Below are positions 47,012 through 60,345 of a stretch of DNA of 64,000 bases, in pieces. How positions within the stretch are numbered: position 1 is the stretch's first letter; each line of letters begins with the position of its first letter. A program made the position numbers and the translations under genes. The notes beneath the pieces were generated by a model, which saw only the letters and a program-made list of their open reading frames with translations, did not search any database and was not told the DNA's origin. This stretch comes from Pyrus communis (Eukaryota; Streptophyta; Magnoliopsida; Rosales; Rosaceae): positions 2,501 through 66,500 of the forward strand of contig NC_084807.1 of assembly GCF_963583255.1 (NCBI RefSeq), read 5' to 3'.

Positions 47012-48568
47012 TGACTATTTACTGGGTATGAAATGAATATGGGTGTTCGACAACGTTGTACATTGTGGGTGATTTTGGGCTGTCGTGGTTGTATCCGAGC
47101 ACTTTTGGTTGGCATTTGGATTGCGTGCTTTATTCCTGGAGTTGGGGTGAATTGGACATTTGCGAAGAAAAAAAATTATGATTCTTATGACTTTAAATTA
47201 TTATCAATCCCAAAGTTTTTAGCTAGCCTTTTTATTTAGAGTAAATTATGGCAATGGTTTATTAACTTTAACTCAATTGGAGCAATGATCCCTCAACTAA
47301 AAATTCATTACCATTAGTCTCTTGACTCATCAAAACTTGCAGTTATGATCTCTTAACTAAAAATTCATTGTCATTGGTCCCTCAACTTTAACTCAATTAG
47401 AGAAATGGTTTGTCAATTTTAACTTAAGTGGAGCAATGGTCTCTTAATTTTAACTCAATTGTAGCAATGATTTTTTTAACATAAATCATTTTGACAAAAT
47501 TCTGACGAAATTGACAAAAAAGATCATAACTACATGTTTTGATGAGTTGAGAGACTCTAATTGTAGCAATGGCTCTTTCAACATAATTTATTTTGACAAA
47601 ATGCTAACGAAGTTGACAAAAATGACCATAACTACACATTTTGATGAGTTGAGGAACCAATGATAATGAATTTTTAGTTGAGAGACTATTGCTCTAATTT
47701 AATTATAGTTGAGATACTATTACTACAATTTACTTTTTTATTTATGATAAGAGAAATGCTACCTACATTTCCCACTTACCTTTTTCTATTTACTTTTTTT
47801 TTTATTCAACTTTTGACATGTGACTCTACTGCTACTACGGAAAATGATTATAGTTGGATCATTTTCCTATGAATCATAGGGATCTCGTGATTATGACCGT
47901 TTATGGTACATCATGAGATTAAAAATCATTTCAAAATTAAAAATTAAAAATAAATAATGCTTAACAAAAACTGATTGTACAATGAACGATCACGATCACG
48001 AAATTCCTAACAATGATCCGCTGAGGATCCTTTCCCTGTTACTACTACATCAAACTATCGGGAAAAGCTTGGTCAACCATCGTTGAATCTAATCCAACGC
48101 TGCAGAAAAATAAGCCATTCAATATTACCTTCATTTTTTCTCTCTTTCCTCACACCTTTGCCCTGTCGAAAATCGATGAACGACAACCAACGAAGAATGA
48201 CGAATGAAGGAGACCGACAAGCGATGGTGATTGACGGAGAAGACGAACGTCGTGTCCAAGATTTCTTTATTTACTGCTATCCAAATCTAGCTATGTTAAC
48301 AACGGAGCTTGTTGACTGTGGCGGCAATGGTCATCAACAGCTCGAATCTAGCGATGGCATTGAGAGACAGACCTGGAGAGAGATGCGTTGAGGAAAGAGA
48401 GTTCGGAAAGAGAGTATAACTGTTTTAAGTAAAAAAAATATTAAAACAAAAACGCTTTTATTTCTCCACCCTTGGATTTTTATCCAAGGCTGTTGACCAA
48501 GATTTCCCTGGACTTTGCGTTCCAGGTGAACGGGATTGTCAAATCCAAATTACCTATTTGATTCATAA
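47012..48568. other. ATG4 3' flank and repeat-rich spacer
   Basis: After the ATG4 stop, 47230-47730 is a repeat built of AATTGTAGCAATGGT and GACTCATCAAAAC phrases in alternating orientation, related to 30180-30480. Further on, 47880-48560 has GATCACGATCACG-type and GATCCGCTGAGGATCC blocks. A 102-codon frame (48083-48391, MNLIQRCRKI...) is of unknown origin and weakly supported. Confidence 0.45.
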
Positions 48569-48577
48569 ATTTCAGTA

Positions 48578-48947
48578 AGTTTTTTTTGAACCAAAATGGT
48601 CTCTGAAATTTGCATAACTCCTCATTTTGGTCTTTGAGATTTGAAATCAATAGAAGTGATCATGAGATTGTCCACCATTAATCATTTTGGTCATTTGGTG
48701 AAAAATTATGTTAAGTAAGATTCAAAATGACAAAAAATACCATCAATTTAATAAACAATAGGACAAATGATTTGACAAATTTTGAGGGTATTTTTGTCAT
48801 TTTATCCTTATTCAATAGAGATATTTTAGAGAATGACCAAAATGATTGATGGTTGATAAATTCAGGGATCAATTCTACCGATTTCAAATCCCAATGATCA
48901 AAATGAAGAGTTATGCAAATCTCAGATACCATTTTGGCTAAAAAACC
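48578..48947. mobile_element. Mutator-like foldback element, family 2, 370 bp
   Basis: Ends: left AGTTTTTTTTGAACCAAAAT; right TTTGGCTAAAAAACC. The 9-bp flanks are ATTTCAGTA (48569-48577) and ATTTCAATA (48948-48956), one mismatch. It shares end sequence (AGCCAAAATGGT, ATTTGCATAA) with 12191-13015 but lacks its core. Confidence 0.78.
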
Positions 48948-48956
48948 ATTTCAATA

Positions 48957-49410
48957 TTTGTTATAAAGAAAATTGTAGCAATGGTCTTTTAATTTTAACT
49001 CAATCAGAGCGATGGTCACTTAACTAAAAATCTATAATCATTGATCTTTTAACTCATCCAATCGTGTAACTATGGTCCTTTTATTCAACTCTGTCAAAAT
49101 GAGTCACGTTGGAATGACTATTGCAATAATTGAGTTAAAATTAAGAGACCATTTCTCTAATTGGATTAAACTTGAGCGACTATTTCTCCAATTGTATTAA
49201 AATTGAAGGACCATTGTTACAATTTTTCTCATTTTGTTTTCCATATTTGCATCTTGATTTAGTCTCATATGCATGGAATGTGGCTCATTTTGATTGAAGT
49301 TCTAACGAAGTTAACGAAAAAGACCATAACTGCACGTTTTGATAAGTTAAGGAATCATTGGTCACAAATTTTTTGTTGAATGATCATTGCTACAATATCT
49401 TCGTTCTTAT
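48957..49410. repeat. CTCAACTTTAA-type foldback repeat
   Basis: AATTGTAGCAATGGTCTTTT, CATCCAATCGTG and AAGTTAACGAAAAAGACC phrases match the 47230-47730 and 30180-30480 repeats. Unresolved ends. Confidence 0.5.
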
Positions 49411-49719
49411 AATATTGTGTTGATCAATTTCTTTGATCACAACGCCATATCTCAATCTTTTCAACGGGTAAATGTTTTTATTTATATAATGATATATTTA
49501 CATCGAGATGGTGGGAGAATAAATTGGTTGCAGACTCACCATTCTCGAAATTCAAACCTAAGAGTCTGCACTTAAATTAAGAGGAATACGACTAGTCCAT
49601 AGTACTAAGTGATAATGGAGTGAATGTTTCATTTCAAGGATGATATGTTGCACATAAAAAAATACACAATTCAGATAGTTGAAATTCAATGTCGAGGGCC
49701 CTACATAGTCTTTATCTCT

Positions 49720-50110
49720 TTTTTGTGGGGATCTGTAACACCAATTTTTTTTACACAAGTTTTGTCACATGTTTTTGTAGGGCCAACTTTTTAATGTATT
49801 TCAATGATCTATCTCTTAAGTATTTCTCAAAGATCATGTCTACAAAAAATCATCTAAATCTTAAATCATATGACCGTTGGATTAAGGATTTAGAGTTATT
49901 TCGTAGAACTATATTCGTCCATTTTCTTAACTACAAATAAATAACTTTTGGGGTCAGATCCGTGACACCACTTCTTTTACACAATTTTTATACACGTTTT
50001 TGTGGGGCCCACTACATAATGTAATTTTAACAACTCAAACCTTTTATCTTTTAGAACATCATTCATGCATCATCCTTGCAAAAAATTAGACAAATCCAAG
50101 ACTACTAAGA
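49720..50110. repeat. Pair of related ~190-bp non-coding repeats
   Basis: ATCTGTAACACCAATTTTTTTT (49733) and ATCCGTGACACCACTTCTTTT (49956) start similar blocks (ACATGTTTTTGTAGGGCC, ACACGTTTTTGTGGGGCC). Possible MITE family related to the GGGATCC-end elements; no ends defined. Confidence 0.45.
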
Positions 50111-50228
50111 CACTCATTTGGAGTGAAGAAAATGGAGGAATATGGTTCTATAAAAAAGAGGAGTTTTAGCTGATCGAACTCTCGAAACTCTAAACGTTTA
50201 ATTCAACGGTCATATACCATGAATTTAT

Positions 50229-50230
<2 letters not shown>

Positions 50231-50265
<35 letters not shown>
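50231..50265. repeat. (TA)n microsatellite
   Basis: About 17 TA units. Confidence 0.9.
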
Positions 50266-50268
<3 letters not shown>

Positions 50269-51500
50269 TTCAGGCGAATTTGGTGTTTTTTTAGCCATTT
50301 TTGTAGCAATGGGTTATACTGTGATTTTAGAATAATAAGTAAAACAGAAATGTTCGGTAAATTGTATTTTTAGTAGTGTTGAGACTAAATAAAACCGTGT
50401 CACACTGTTTGATAAATTTTGATGTAAGACTTCAATGGATGTTTATAATGACTTCAATGGATGATGTTAAAAATTTCATGCAATAAGACATTCATAGTGA
50501 GGTGAAAAATTGAGTTTGATTCCGAATTCATCATAAGCTAAGCTCTTGAGTTCTATACAATAAGGACTAGGATTCTCTCCCCTTTTTTTTTCCCTTCCTT
50601 TCTCTCTCCTCTTATTTAAATGGTTACGGTTAAACCACATCAACATCTTATATTATTTTTTTTATAGAAAGAGAAAGACAAACCCACTTTTTGAAAAGGG
50701 GGGGGGGGAAGAGAATAACCAGTAAGAGTGTGTAAATTAGATGAGTCCCACAATTAGTAGATAGAACTCACCCCCAATAAAAACACACGTTCTTTGTAGC
50801 TGTTGTGTTATAGGAATCTAACTCAAAAGTGCTAGATTTTTATAATAGTTCTGCTCTCCATCCTTATTTTGAGAATATGTGAGAACCAAATGCATATTAA
50901 CCATAAGACTATATTAGATTAAATCCAAAGGCTTACAATGTTTGACAATTTAATAAAGCAAAACAAGAAAATGAGGTTTTTATTGGCTCATGGATTTTAG
51001 TTGGTTTTACTTTATTAAGTTGTCAAATATTTTAAGCCTTTGAATTTAATCTAATATAATTTGGTGACTAATATGTATTTAGTCCTCACATGTCTTCAAA
51101 ATAAAGACCTTAGGATGACATGGATGATTGTACAGGGGGTGGGAATGTAATGGTAGTGGATTGTCCGTCGGGGCGATGATAGCGATGGTGTTGGGAGTTT
51201 GGCGGTAGTGATCATTGCTAATGTGGCGGCAGCAGATATTTATTGGTTTAAAATCTTGTAATTTAAATCAATAATTCTCAACACTAATAGTTCTCTTCTC
51301 AGGCTTTGAATATTTAACCGTATTTCAAGGACATGTACAAAGACACCAATGCTTGTGACAAACAGTAAAAGTAACAAGTGGTTGTTATATAGGAAGTGCG
51401 GTTTCGGATGACGCACTTTATGTTCATTCCCTTAAAAAATAGAGTCACATATTAATAAGACCACTTTCTCCAAATGTATTAACCGTGTTTGTTGATCCTA
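50266..51500. other. Intergenic, no gene recognised
   Basis: AT-rich. A G-run lies at ~50699-50708. No coding signal seen. Confidence 0.4.
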
Positions 51501-51519
51501 TAGGTTGTTGTTCCCCAGA

Positions 51520-52640
51520 AAGTCACAATGATCACAATCCAAGTAATAGAACTCCGAGGATGACACAATAACGCGGTATCCAGAGTGCTTTCACCTTGAC
51601 ATTATCATGTAGCAAAATGTCTTCCCAATAAACCACCGTCCTATTAAGAGATATAATGTGAGGGAAAGTGGAGTTGACAAAAAGCTCAAGAAGCTCACTG
51701 AGCGTTCCACCCTTTGATAGAAACGATTGAATGGCTGGATCAGCTTTCCGACAGCCCGGCATGATCTCACACTCTCAGCTCCAGCGTGGAAAAAATGGTT
51801 CAGGAAATAGCGTTGCCACATCATGGATGACGTTTTTAAGGACTTGGCAGTCCTGGTGGTCACCAGAGCCGCATCATGGGCCACTACAGTGGCAGCTGCC
51901 GCTGCTTTCATGGCTGTGGTCGCGCTCCGCAGTGTTAGGGTCGTGGCATTGAGCCTCGAAGAGCGATAGCGTGGGATCACGTTGTGATCTCCATCGTCTA
52001 GTATCCTTTAGCGTAGGATCTTTCGTTCGTTGTGGTTTTGAAATTTCTCGCCTTTGTATCTTTTTCTCAGAGTTATTCAAAAAATTTATAAAAAAGTTTT
52101 AGGAATAGGAACATGTGGGAAAATGTACGTAATACGAAATTCAAAACGTAACTACGAGATCCTTCTTTGAGCGTTTGAATCAAGCTTTCAACGAAAGCAC
52201 CAATTTGTGGTAGCAAGAATCTACCGTCTTCAATATTACGAATTTGTAACTAATAAAAAATTAGCACTTTCGATCTAGGGCAAAGCCACATGTGCCCACG
52301 AGGTGGGAGGGTTTGTTTGACCAGTGGATCTCCGATGCCTAAGTTAGTAACTTTGAAAAATAATGAGTGTTTAGGACTTAAGTGCGTAGCAAAAGCTTAC
52401 CAGAATTTGGTAGAGATGAGATATTTACAGGGAGGTGGCCGGCCTAGGCATACTACTTTGCCCTCCATGTGGCGGCTTCCCATTGGCCAATGTTGTGTCA
52501 TCCATAGGATGATGATGGAAGCATCCTTGATTGATTGTGATAAAGATTCCTTACTTTTTTTTATCTTAAATTAGGAATGCATTAAAGATATGATTTGGTG
52601 ATTAATCTTATCTCTAATGTCCTTGATTTTTCCATGCCAC
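51520..52640 (-). mobile_element. Fragment of a second gypsy element: leader plus LTR edge
   Basis: 51960-52205 matches the leader at 6440-6650 (TTATTCAAAAAATTTATAAA, TTTGAGCGTTTGAATCAAGC). The LTR begins at TGTGG near 52206. The LTR part shares CCACATGTGCCCACGAGG with 7378-7395. The rest of gag-pol is missing. Frames at 51532-51980 lie in the leader/pre-gag part. Confidence 0.65.
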
Positions 52641-54604
52641 GAGAAGAGGGTTTGGAGCAGTCCTATTCAGCTGCTTAAACCTTTAGGGATGTTGAGCTGC
52701 GTATAGAAATATTTGTATACTCTGCTCATTTAATGAGGGAAATCTTGTATTCTTTGGAAAAAAAAACTCACTTATCATCTCCAGAATTTTGGGATTATTT
52801 TTTACTCCACAGTTGTGGGATTGTTAAGATATTCGATCAAACGTTCCATATATAAAACAAATAACGAAATAAAAGGTCCCCTTAACGGATTGAAGTAACT
52901 TTTGTTAGATTAGAGGATTCATTGAATAATCATGGTAAAAATCAAACTAAGGGCGGAAGCTAGGGATGCATATATTCAAAACTAAATCATTTTCTCAAAA
53001 TCTTGAAGACCTAAGGGTTGATGAACTAAACTTATCCTAAAGTTAAAGAGTAGCGTATGAGATAATTACCCTTGAAGACTCTCTTTAGTTCATAAAACCA
53101 AAGTAAACACCTTTAAGAAAGGCCTTCAAAATCTCCATGGAATTGTTTTTCCTTTTCTTGAAGAGAGTTCTCCAAAGCCACCAAAGAAGATGACCTCTGT
53201 TAGGATGATATTTTACACATATTTTGTACCCTTTTTGTGTATTATGTAGTCATGATCATGTATTATATTGTTGAGTTTAATGCACCTTGTGTATGTATTG
53301 TAGAAATTACGGTTTTGAGAACAAAAGATGAGATTAAACGTCTAAATACAAGAAAACCCGACGACTACCAAGTTAGACCATGGTATTATTTTGGGCTGGA
53401 GAAATAAGAGACAAATTGAGAAGTTGGACCGGTTAAAGCTTCAAATAGTTGGCCCAATTGAATGGACTAATGCAAGATAGTCCAAGGAGGCTGCGGCACA
53501 AATAAAAGAGGAGGGGTGGAGATCACAACGTGATCGCGTGGGTTTTCGATCAGTAGGGGTGCACTACTTCACGTGGGTTTTCTTGACATGTCGTTAAAAC
53601 TCCATGCAAGAACTCGACTGATCGCGTTCAATGTGACCAATCACAATTGAGCATCTGTATACTTATCTTTGTAGCACAACAAGAATGGCAAGAGACCAAC
53701 CGTTATGTTTTGAGATGATACGATATGTTTCCATCTATAGTAAAGGTCTCTAACACATAGTAAACATGCCCCAAAGTGTACTGTCAACAATTGAATTTTA
53801 TTTGTAGTAGGTTGCTTGGGCTACTGTTAAGATAATGTTGGGCTAGTGTTAATGTATAATGTTTTCGTAATCTCCGTTATTTGCAATATTATGTCACCTA
53901 AACCTGTTCAAATAAAGATTTTAGGCTCCGCCATTGATCACAATATACTTGGTTTGTGTACTCATGTAACATTATTAATTAAGTTTAAGCGGATCTGTCA
54001 CAGTATGAGCTTAAAACTTGTTCTGTGTAATATAGATATTTAGATAGATGTCATCTACATGATTTATTTTTTCTTTTATATGCTATTCTCGTTTTCCACT
54101 TGGACTTGAGGAAGATAATGATTGAAAGGTCATGCATTAGCTAATTCATCAAATTTTCCAGATTTGTTTTAGTTCCTTTGATTAGCTAGTACGGTATAGA
54201 GTTAACCCTGATATTCTTCATCACATTTGTGCGAAGCGTTGCGGATACAACACGTGCTTAATCCCACACGTAAGCATATGCATGTGGTTGTTAAAGGTTG
54301 TTGAACAATCAAGCCAATGGGGCCTTGTTTTGTGTTGAAAGACATACAGATGGATCATATTTTCAAACTCATCGAAATAGTAACCTATCAAGTATTACAT
54401 GAGGAAAATTAGGAACCTACATACAACGATTAAAGGTATGCGCCAAATATGATTGATTATGCAACCAGAAATTTGCTCCAGTAAATATCAAATATATTCT
54501 TAATGATTAATAAAATTTTCCACAGAATTTGTATCTCGTTTATTATTGTCCGTTTTAGAGTTGCCTTTGATATGAAAATTGTCAAATCATATTCATATTA
54601 TTGA
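52641..54604. other. Intergenic, no gene recognised
   Basis: No significant frame or element identified. Confidence 0.45.
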
Positions 54605-54609
54605 AGAGC

Positions 54610-55075
54610 TGTCACATCCCAGTCCACCATAGTAAGATATTGTCCGCTTTAAGCCATGCCCTCACGGATTTGTTCCTGGGCAAAAGAACCTCACTACCTA
54701 AAACGCGTCTTGCTAGGAAGAGATGGGCATGTATATATAAGGCCAGGGACCAACCCTTACTCCGCCGATGTGGGATACTACAATCCACCCCCCTTAGGGA
54801 GACCGACATCCTTGTTGGCACATCCGAACGGACGGTGACTGGCTCTGATACCAAACTGTCACATCCCAGTCCGCCGTAACAAGATATTGTTTGCTTTGTG
54901 TCATGCCCTCACGGATTTGTTCTTGGGCAAGAGAACCTCACTACCCAAAATGCGTTTTGCTAGGAAGAGATGTGCATGTACATATAAGGTCAGGGATCAA
55001 CCCTTACCCCGCCCAGGGATCAACCCTTACCCCGCCCAGAGATCAACCCTTACCCCGCCGATGTGGGATACTACA
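54610..55075 (-). mobile_element. Complete TRIM retrotransposon, 466 bp
   Basis: Two direct LTRs, 54610-54782 (173 bp) and 54857-55075 (219 bp), both TGTCACATCCCAGTC...GATGTGGGATACTACA on plus. On the minus strand the right LTR is followed by the primer binding site TGGTATCAGAGCC (54841-54853, initiator Met tRNA type). A purine tract AAGGGGGGTGGAT (54783-54797) sits just before the left LTR. A perfect 5-bp duplication AGAGC is at 54605-54609 and 55076-55080. No protein is encoded. The right LTR has three copies of a ~23-bp unit (CAGGGATCAACCCTTACCCC). Confidence 0.93.
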
Positions 55076-55080
55076 AGAGC

Positions 55081-55373
55081 TGTCCTCAAAGATGTAAATT
55101 CGACCTGTAAAACAAAACAATTAACTAAGGAAAATGCACCTGCCATAACTGTACCATAAAAAATGAATCATTCTTTCCTTACCACATAGTTTATTCATCT
55201 TTCTTTTTGTCGAATACTAATACTTTATTCATCTTTCTTTTTGTCGAATACTAATCACTAATGTTATTTATCATCTTTCTTGTTGACCAATACTAATCAC
55301 TAATGTTATTTATCCGCTTATATTAGAAAAGAAAGCAGACTTTATAAGGGAAGGGATTTCCATTTTTCTCAAA
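55081..55373. other. Spacer holding a duplicated flank
   Basis: 55264-55371 matches 32738-32845 (ATCATCTTTCTTGTTGACCA, AAGCAGACTTTATAAGGGAA), including the left end of the GGGATCC MITE, which is cut at ~55371 by the foldback. Confidence 0.7.
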
Positions 55374-56208
55374 GGGTAAACTACATTTTCATACCTTATG
55401 TTTGAGGTCTATTTCAATTCCTTACAACATCTTTAAAACATTTCACTTTCATACCTTAAGTACTATTTTATTTCAAAATAATACATCCGTTACATTTTCC
55501 ATCCATTGATCTGTTAAATGCTGACGTGGCTGCTAAATTTCTGCCACGTGGCAAATAAAATATTGGGTAAATTACACTTTTATACCTCAGGTTTGGGCTC
55601 TATTTCAATTCCTTACAACATCTTTAAAATATTTCACTTTCATACCTTAAGTACTATTTTATTTCAAATTAATACCTCTGTTACATTTTCCATTCATTGA
55701 TCTGTTAAATGCTGACATGGCTGCCAAATGTCTGCCACGTGGCAAAAATAATAATTTTTAAATTTTTTAAAAAATACTTGAATTTTTACAAAAAAAAGAA
55801 AAGAAAAATTGAACAACCCACATTTGCAAGAAGAAGAATAAGAAGAAGAAGAGGGAGGAAGAAAGAAAAAAAAAATTGAAACTATGTGACCTACATCTGC
55901 AAGAACAAGAAGAAGAAGAGGGAGGAAGGAAGGAAAAAAAAAAAAAATTGAAACTATCCCTCCCCCCCAGCGACCCACATCTGCAAGAAGAAGAAGAAGA
56001 GGGAGGAAGAAGGGGAAAAAAAATTGAGCGACCTGCATCTGTAGCAGGAAGAAGAAGAGGAAGAGGAGGGAGGAAGAAAAGGAAGAAAAAAAAAACAACC
56101 GCCCCCCACCAGGACCCTCCTCCGATGCCCTCCTCGCGCGACCCTCCTTCCTCTCCGCAATTTGGTGATGCAACCCACCCGTCCCCAAAATTTTTATTTT
56201 ATTTTATT
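55374..56208. mobile_element. Mutator-like foldback, family 1, right half missing
   Basis: Two left arms in tandem: GGGTAAACTACATTTTCATA at 55374 and GGGTAAATTACACTTTTATA at 55565. They are followed by an (AAGAAG)n/GGAGGAAG core to ~56100. No right arm (GTAATTTACCC) follows; an LTR-like sequence starts instead. Frames here are simple-sequence artefacts. Confidence 0.75.
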
Positions 56209-58927
56209 CTTGACGTATTTCGAAGATTTGATTGGAACTAGTTCTTTATTTCTCCAAATTTAAGAAAACGAAGTGAGGGGTACTTTAGTCATTTCTAATT
56301 TTCTCGACCTTTTCGGTCAACTCTTGAATTGGTTAGGTAGAGTTCGATTCCATGAGCGCGTAGGCGCAAACAGATCTTATTTCCGAGTCTGAACGAAGAA
56401 GTTAGAGTCGTTTGAAGTTGGTGGCATTTTGGTTATATTACCAAAATGCTATAAATTGGGGGGATTTCAGAAAATGGGAGGGGAAAACGGCACAAAACCG
56501 TTTTAGGGGGAAATTTGACTCATAAACCTACCAAACTTGACCCGCTTGTATCTTTTTCATCCGAGCTCCGTTTTCTACAAACTTTGTATGCTTTTAAAGT
56601 ACAGAACACAAGCTTCAAAACCCATATAATATCACATGATTTGGTTTAGTTTGGAATGTCCCAAAGGGAGCCTAAACTTGGTCTAATAGTGCTGTTTTCT
56701 GCAGATTTTGTGGAGAAGTAGAGTACTTTTTTTTGCCACATCTATTTTCTTTTCCAGTTTCCTTTCTAATCTTCTTTACTACTAATTGAGTGATATTATT
56801 TGAGTGGTAGATTCCATAATCAGTGTACTTTCTTTAAATAATATTAATTTTGTTCCTTTGAAGAGCTTAATCGGAACACAAAAGTACAATCAAGAGTATA
56901 AATACAAGTAGCACACATTACTAACCAAACTAAGCTATTAAAATGTGATTTCTTTTACAATTGGCCATCGATCTATTTTTATTAAATGTGGTTTGATTAT
57001 GGATGGGTAATATTGTGGAAAAGTGATTCGAATTGCATATTGAAATGTGAATTATATATATACATACGCCATAGACCTATGTTAATTAAATGTGAATTCT
57101 ATTGAAGTGTTATTTTATTTGTGGCCAGTGATCTATTTTCAATAAGTATGATTTGACTTGTGGATTGGAAATATGGTTTGTATTGTATGATTGGATTGAT
57201 GTGATGAAATGCGAGAGCTAGTAGTGGACCTTTAATCCATTGTTATGGGGTTTGTTGCTTCGAAACATGTTTCAACCCTCGTGTCATTATTCATTCTCGT
57301 TTCATTGAGTCTTTGTACCTTGAGTAACTTGATCCATGTCTTGTTTTATCGATTGGTGTTACACATTCTACTCTGCGATTTCGTTGAGTGATGGTCCGAA
57401 ATCGTATCCTGGTTTGGATTCCGTTGAGTGATGGTCCGGAATCCTTCCTTCTCCACTCCGCGATTCCGTTGAGTGACGGTCCGGAATCGTATCTTGGTTT
57501 GGGTTCCGTTGAGTGATGGTCCGGAATCCTTGCTCTTGTTCATTCCGTAAGGTGATTTAGAATCCTAAATTCGAGTAGATGGGATTTACCCACAATAGAT
57601 ATTGTGAAAATAAATTAGAATTACCAGGTTATTATTCTTAACCCAAATTGGGAATTATGTAGAGTTCTTTAATTAAATTCGTGAAATGATATGTTATCTC
57701 ATTGATTGATTAACGTAGTTAAATGTTAATATTGTACTTCGTGATTCCTTGATATGTTACAAGCTATGTATTGAAATATAATGTTGGAAGTATAGTGATT
57801 AGTATGATGAAGTGAAATGTGATGTAACTTGGGTATTGGAAATGGTTATGACACATGATTGTAATGCATATTGAATTGCTTGGGAGATGTGAGGCTAGTA
57901 AATGACCGATGACCCATTGTGATGTGGATTTTACTCAAATATTGCTTTGTTTCGTTGAGTTTCGTGAAATGGGTAACTTGAATCATGTCTTGTTCCTTCG
58001 AGCCGTTGTTAAGTTTCTTGGACTTCCGTTCATTTCGGTTGGGTGGATTGGAACTGAGTTCTGTTTGGATTCCGTTGAGTGATGGTCCGGAATCCCCTTT
58101 GGAGCCTTGGTCCCTTGTGCGGTCCAAAATCCCCTTTTCCAAAGATGTAGTCTTCAACTGAATTGTGTTGCTCTAGCCTTGCGTTTCGACTTGTTGTAAG
58201 TGTTATTGATGATGTGATGGTTGACATTATTGATTGATGTGATTGTGGAATGACGTTGGATATGAGTGGAGTTATCATGAGTATTTTAGTTGATTAATGT
58301 TTCTAGAGATTAATATGTTCTTTGTTAATTCTTAAATATGTTACTCGCTATGAAACGCGAATTTATGTGGGAAACATGAGGAATTTGTGTGAGGGTTGAA
58401 GTGGGATATGTTAATCGTCATGTGGGATTGTTATGTTGGATACCATGGTCATTGTTATGACTAGACTTGTTGATAAATGTGGCTAGAGAATGGTATTGTA
58501 CATCGTTGATTCTTTGAAATGATATATGTTGTGAATTGCGGTATCATGTTGTGACATAATGGTCTATATATTGTTGGAGGGGAAATCATGATTTTCAGAT
58601 GGGTTGTTATGTAATCCTGAGTCTAGTATTTTCATGCTTGTCAAGTTCTATTGACTGATTGAGAAATGTTATACCTTTCGACTTAATCGGACTGTGTTAT
58701 ATGTCAATTATTGTGCATGACGAACTACGAATGGCTTGATCCCTGTCTAGGGTACGTAGGCAGTCTAACAGGGAGGTTAGATGCAGCCATAAAGCATACG
58801 AAAATAACTATGTGATTCGATTACTGGGTTGTGCTTGGCCATATCCCGGAGGTGGGATATGATAGATACGGATTTTTGTTGACGCCACGTGTCAATTCTG
58901 GACGTATGTCGGGATTGGGGCGTGACA
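56209..58927 (-). mobile_element. Gypsy-type LTR, ~2.7 kb
   Basis: On the minus strand it begins TGTCACGCCCCAATCCCGAC (right edge 58927), a characteristic LTR start. The left edge (~56209) is not defined and no target duplication was found, so it may be truncated. No ORF. Confidence 0.55.
57370..57540. repeat. Tandem GGATTCC-hairpin units in the LTR
   Basis: Four units of ~29-50 bp with the core GATTCCGTTGAGTGATGGTC followed by CGGAATCC. Each is a small GGATTCC/GGAATCC inverted repeat. A further unit is at ~58065-58095. Confidence 0.8.
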
Positions 58928-60345
58928 ATGTGAATTTGTTGCATTTGTTTTGTGAATGAAGGCTGGATTTGTGGTTTTCTAGGATGCCAATTAGTTCTAA
59001 TCAAATTGAACGATTTCTGATTTCTCTGAAATTTGGATTAAGCATTTGTTATTGGAAGTTTTGCAATTTCCAAGGTGCAGAAGAGCACCAACAATTTGTG
59101 AAGAAGATACCTCTTTTTTTTTTTTTTTTTTTTTTCCATATTGATATTTTTAATAGAAAAGAAATTAAGCTACAATTATTATTATTATTATTGTTAGTCC
59201 AACTTCTTATTCTAACATTGCACCAAAAACTTCATCAAGTTAGTCCAACTTAGTCTAGTCTAAACCAGTCCAGCTTAGTCTCTAAAACTAGTCCAGTCCA
59301 AATAGTTAGGTGCAACAAATACACCCTACAAGTAAATGGGAAGTATGTAACCTAGTACGACACAAACCATAATATTGAATCTATAAATTGGGACGTGCAA
59401 AACTAATTATGTAACCTAAAAACCAAACCAAACTGTTGAGATATCCATTTCGGTTCTAGTATGAGCGGTAAACATGACTTATTGATGCATAAAATAGGAT
59501 GGACTTTTGGAACACCGTAAAGTGTTAAGTTTGTGACATTTGCAAGGTTGCTTGGTTCACCTAGTGAGGATAATATGTAAAGAGATAGAGATATGGAAGC
59601 AAACACAAAATGTACGTGGTTCATCCTAAGTTGGGCTACGTACATAGGGTAGAGGAATTCTCATTAATAGTGAAAAGTTTACACAATGCATAGGTTCAAG
59701 CATTATCATCATTAGCGTGATCTAATGACGAGTTTAAATACAATAATGACATTAAGGATCAATTGTAGGATAATGATTTTTTTTTTTTAATAGTTGAGGA
59801 GAGTTGCTCACTTCCGTTTGCAGTCGATGTGAGACTTTAAGAGATTTATTCTAATGTTGACACATGTTGTGTTGTGATTGGTCTCTTGATTGGAGAAGAA
59901 CTCTTGTGCTTCAGCAGGGGTGCCCCAACACGAATCATTAAGTGGGTATACGAAGTTAACCGGTGCTCGGTAGTTTTGGGATTGATGAAGTATGGTAGAA
60001 ACGAGACCAAAATTGAATTGTGCCCACCCCTATGTAGAAATACCTTTGCTCTAATCCGCAGACTTGTAATGGCTTTTGAATAAAGCTAAGAAACAGCATC
60101 TTATTGGGATGCTAGGCGGCATCAACTGCAAGCATTAGGAATGGAATAATTGTTCTACTGCATAGGCCAGGGCTTATAGTGGTTATAAAACGACTCCCAC
60201 TGTTGTTCTAGACGTTGTAGCCTCGTTCGGAACTCCCACGATTGCAAAACGACATCACCATCCTCGAGCATCTTCAATGGTGGTTTTATATATACTCTAT
60301 AAGGCTACTATATATATATATACACATATATACAGGCCTTTTATG

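Noticed and set aside
48083..48391. 102-codon ORF (MNLIQRCRKI...)
   Set aside because: It lies in repeat-rich intergenic DNA with no recognised homologue; I leave it unassigned.
55694..56241. 164- and 121-codon ORFs on opposite strands
   Set aside because: Both are reading through the GAAGAA/GGAGGA core of a foldback.
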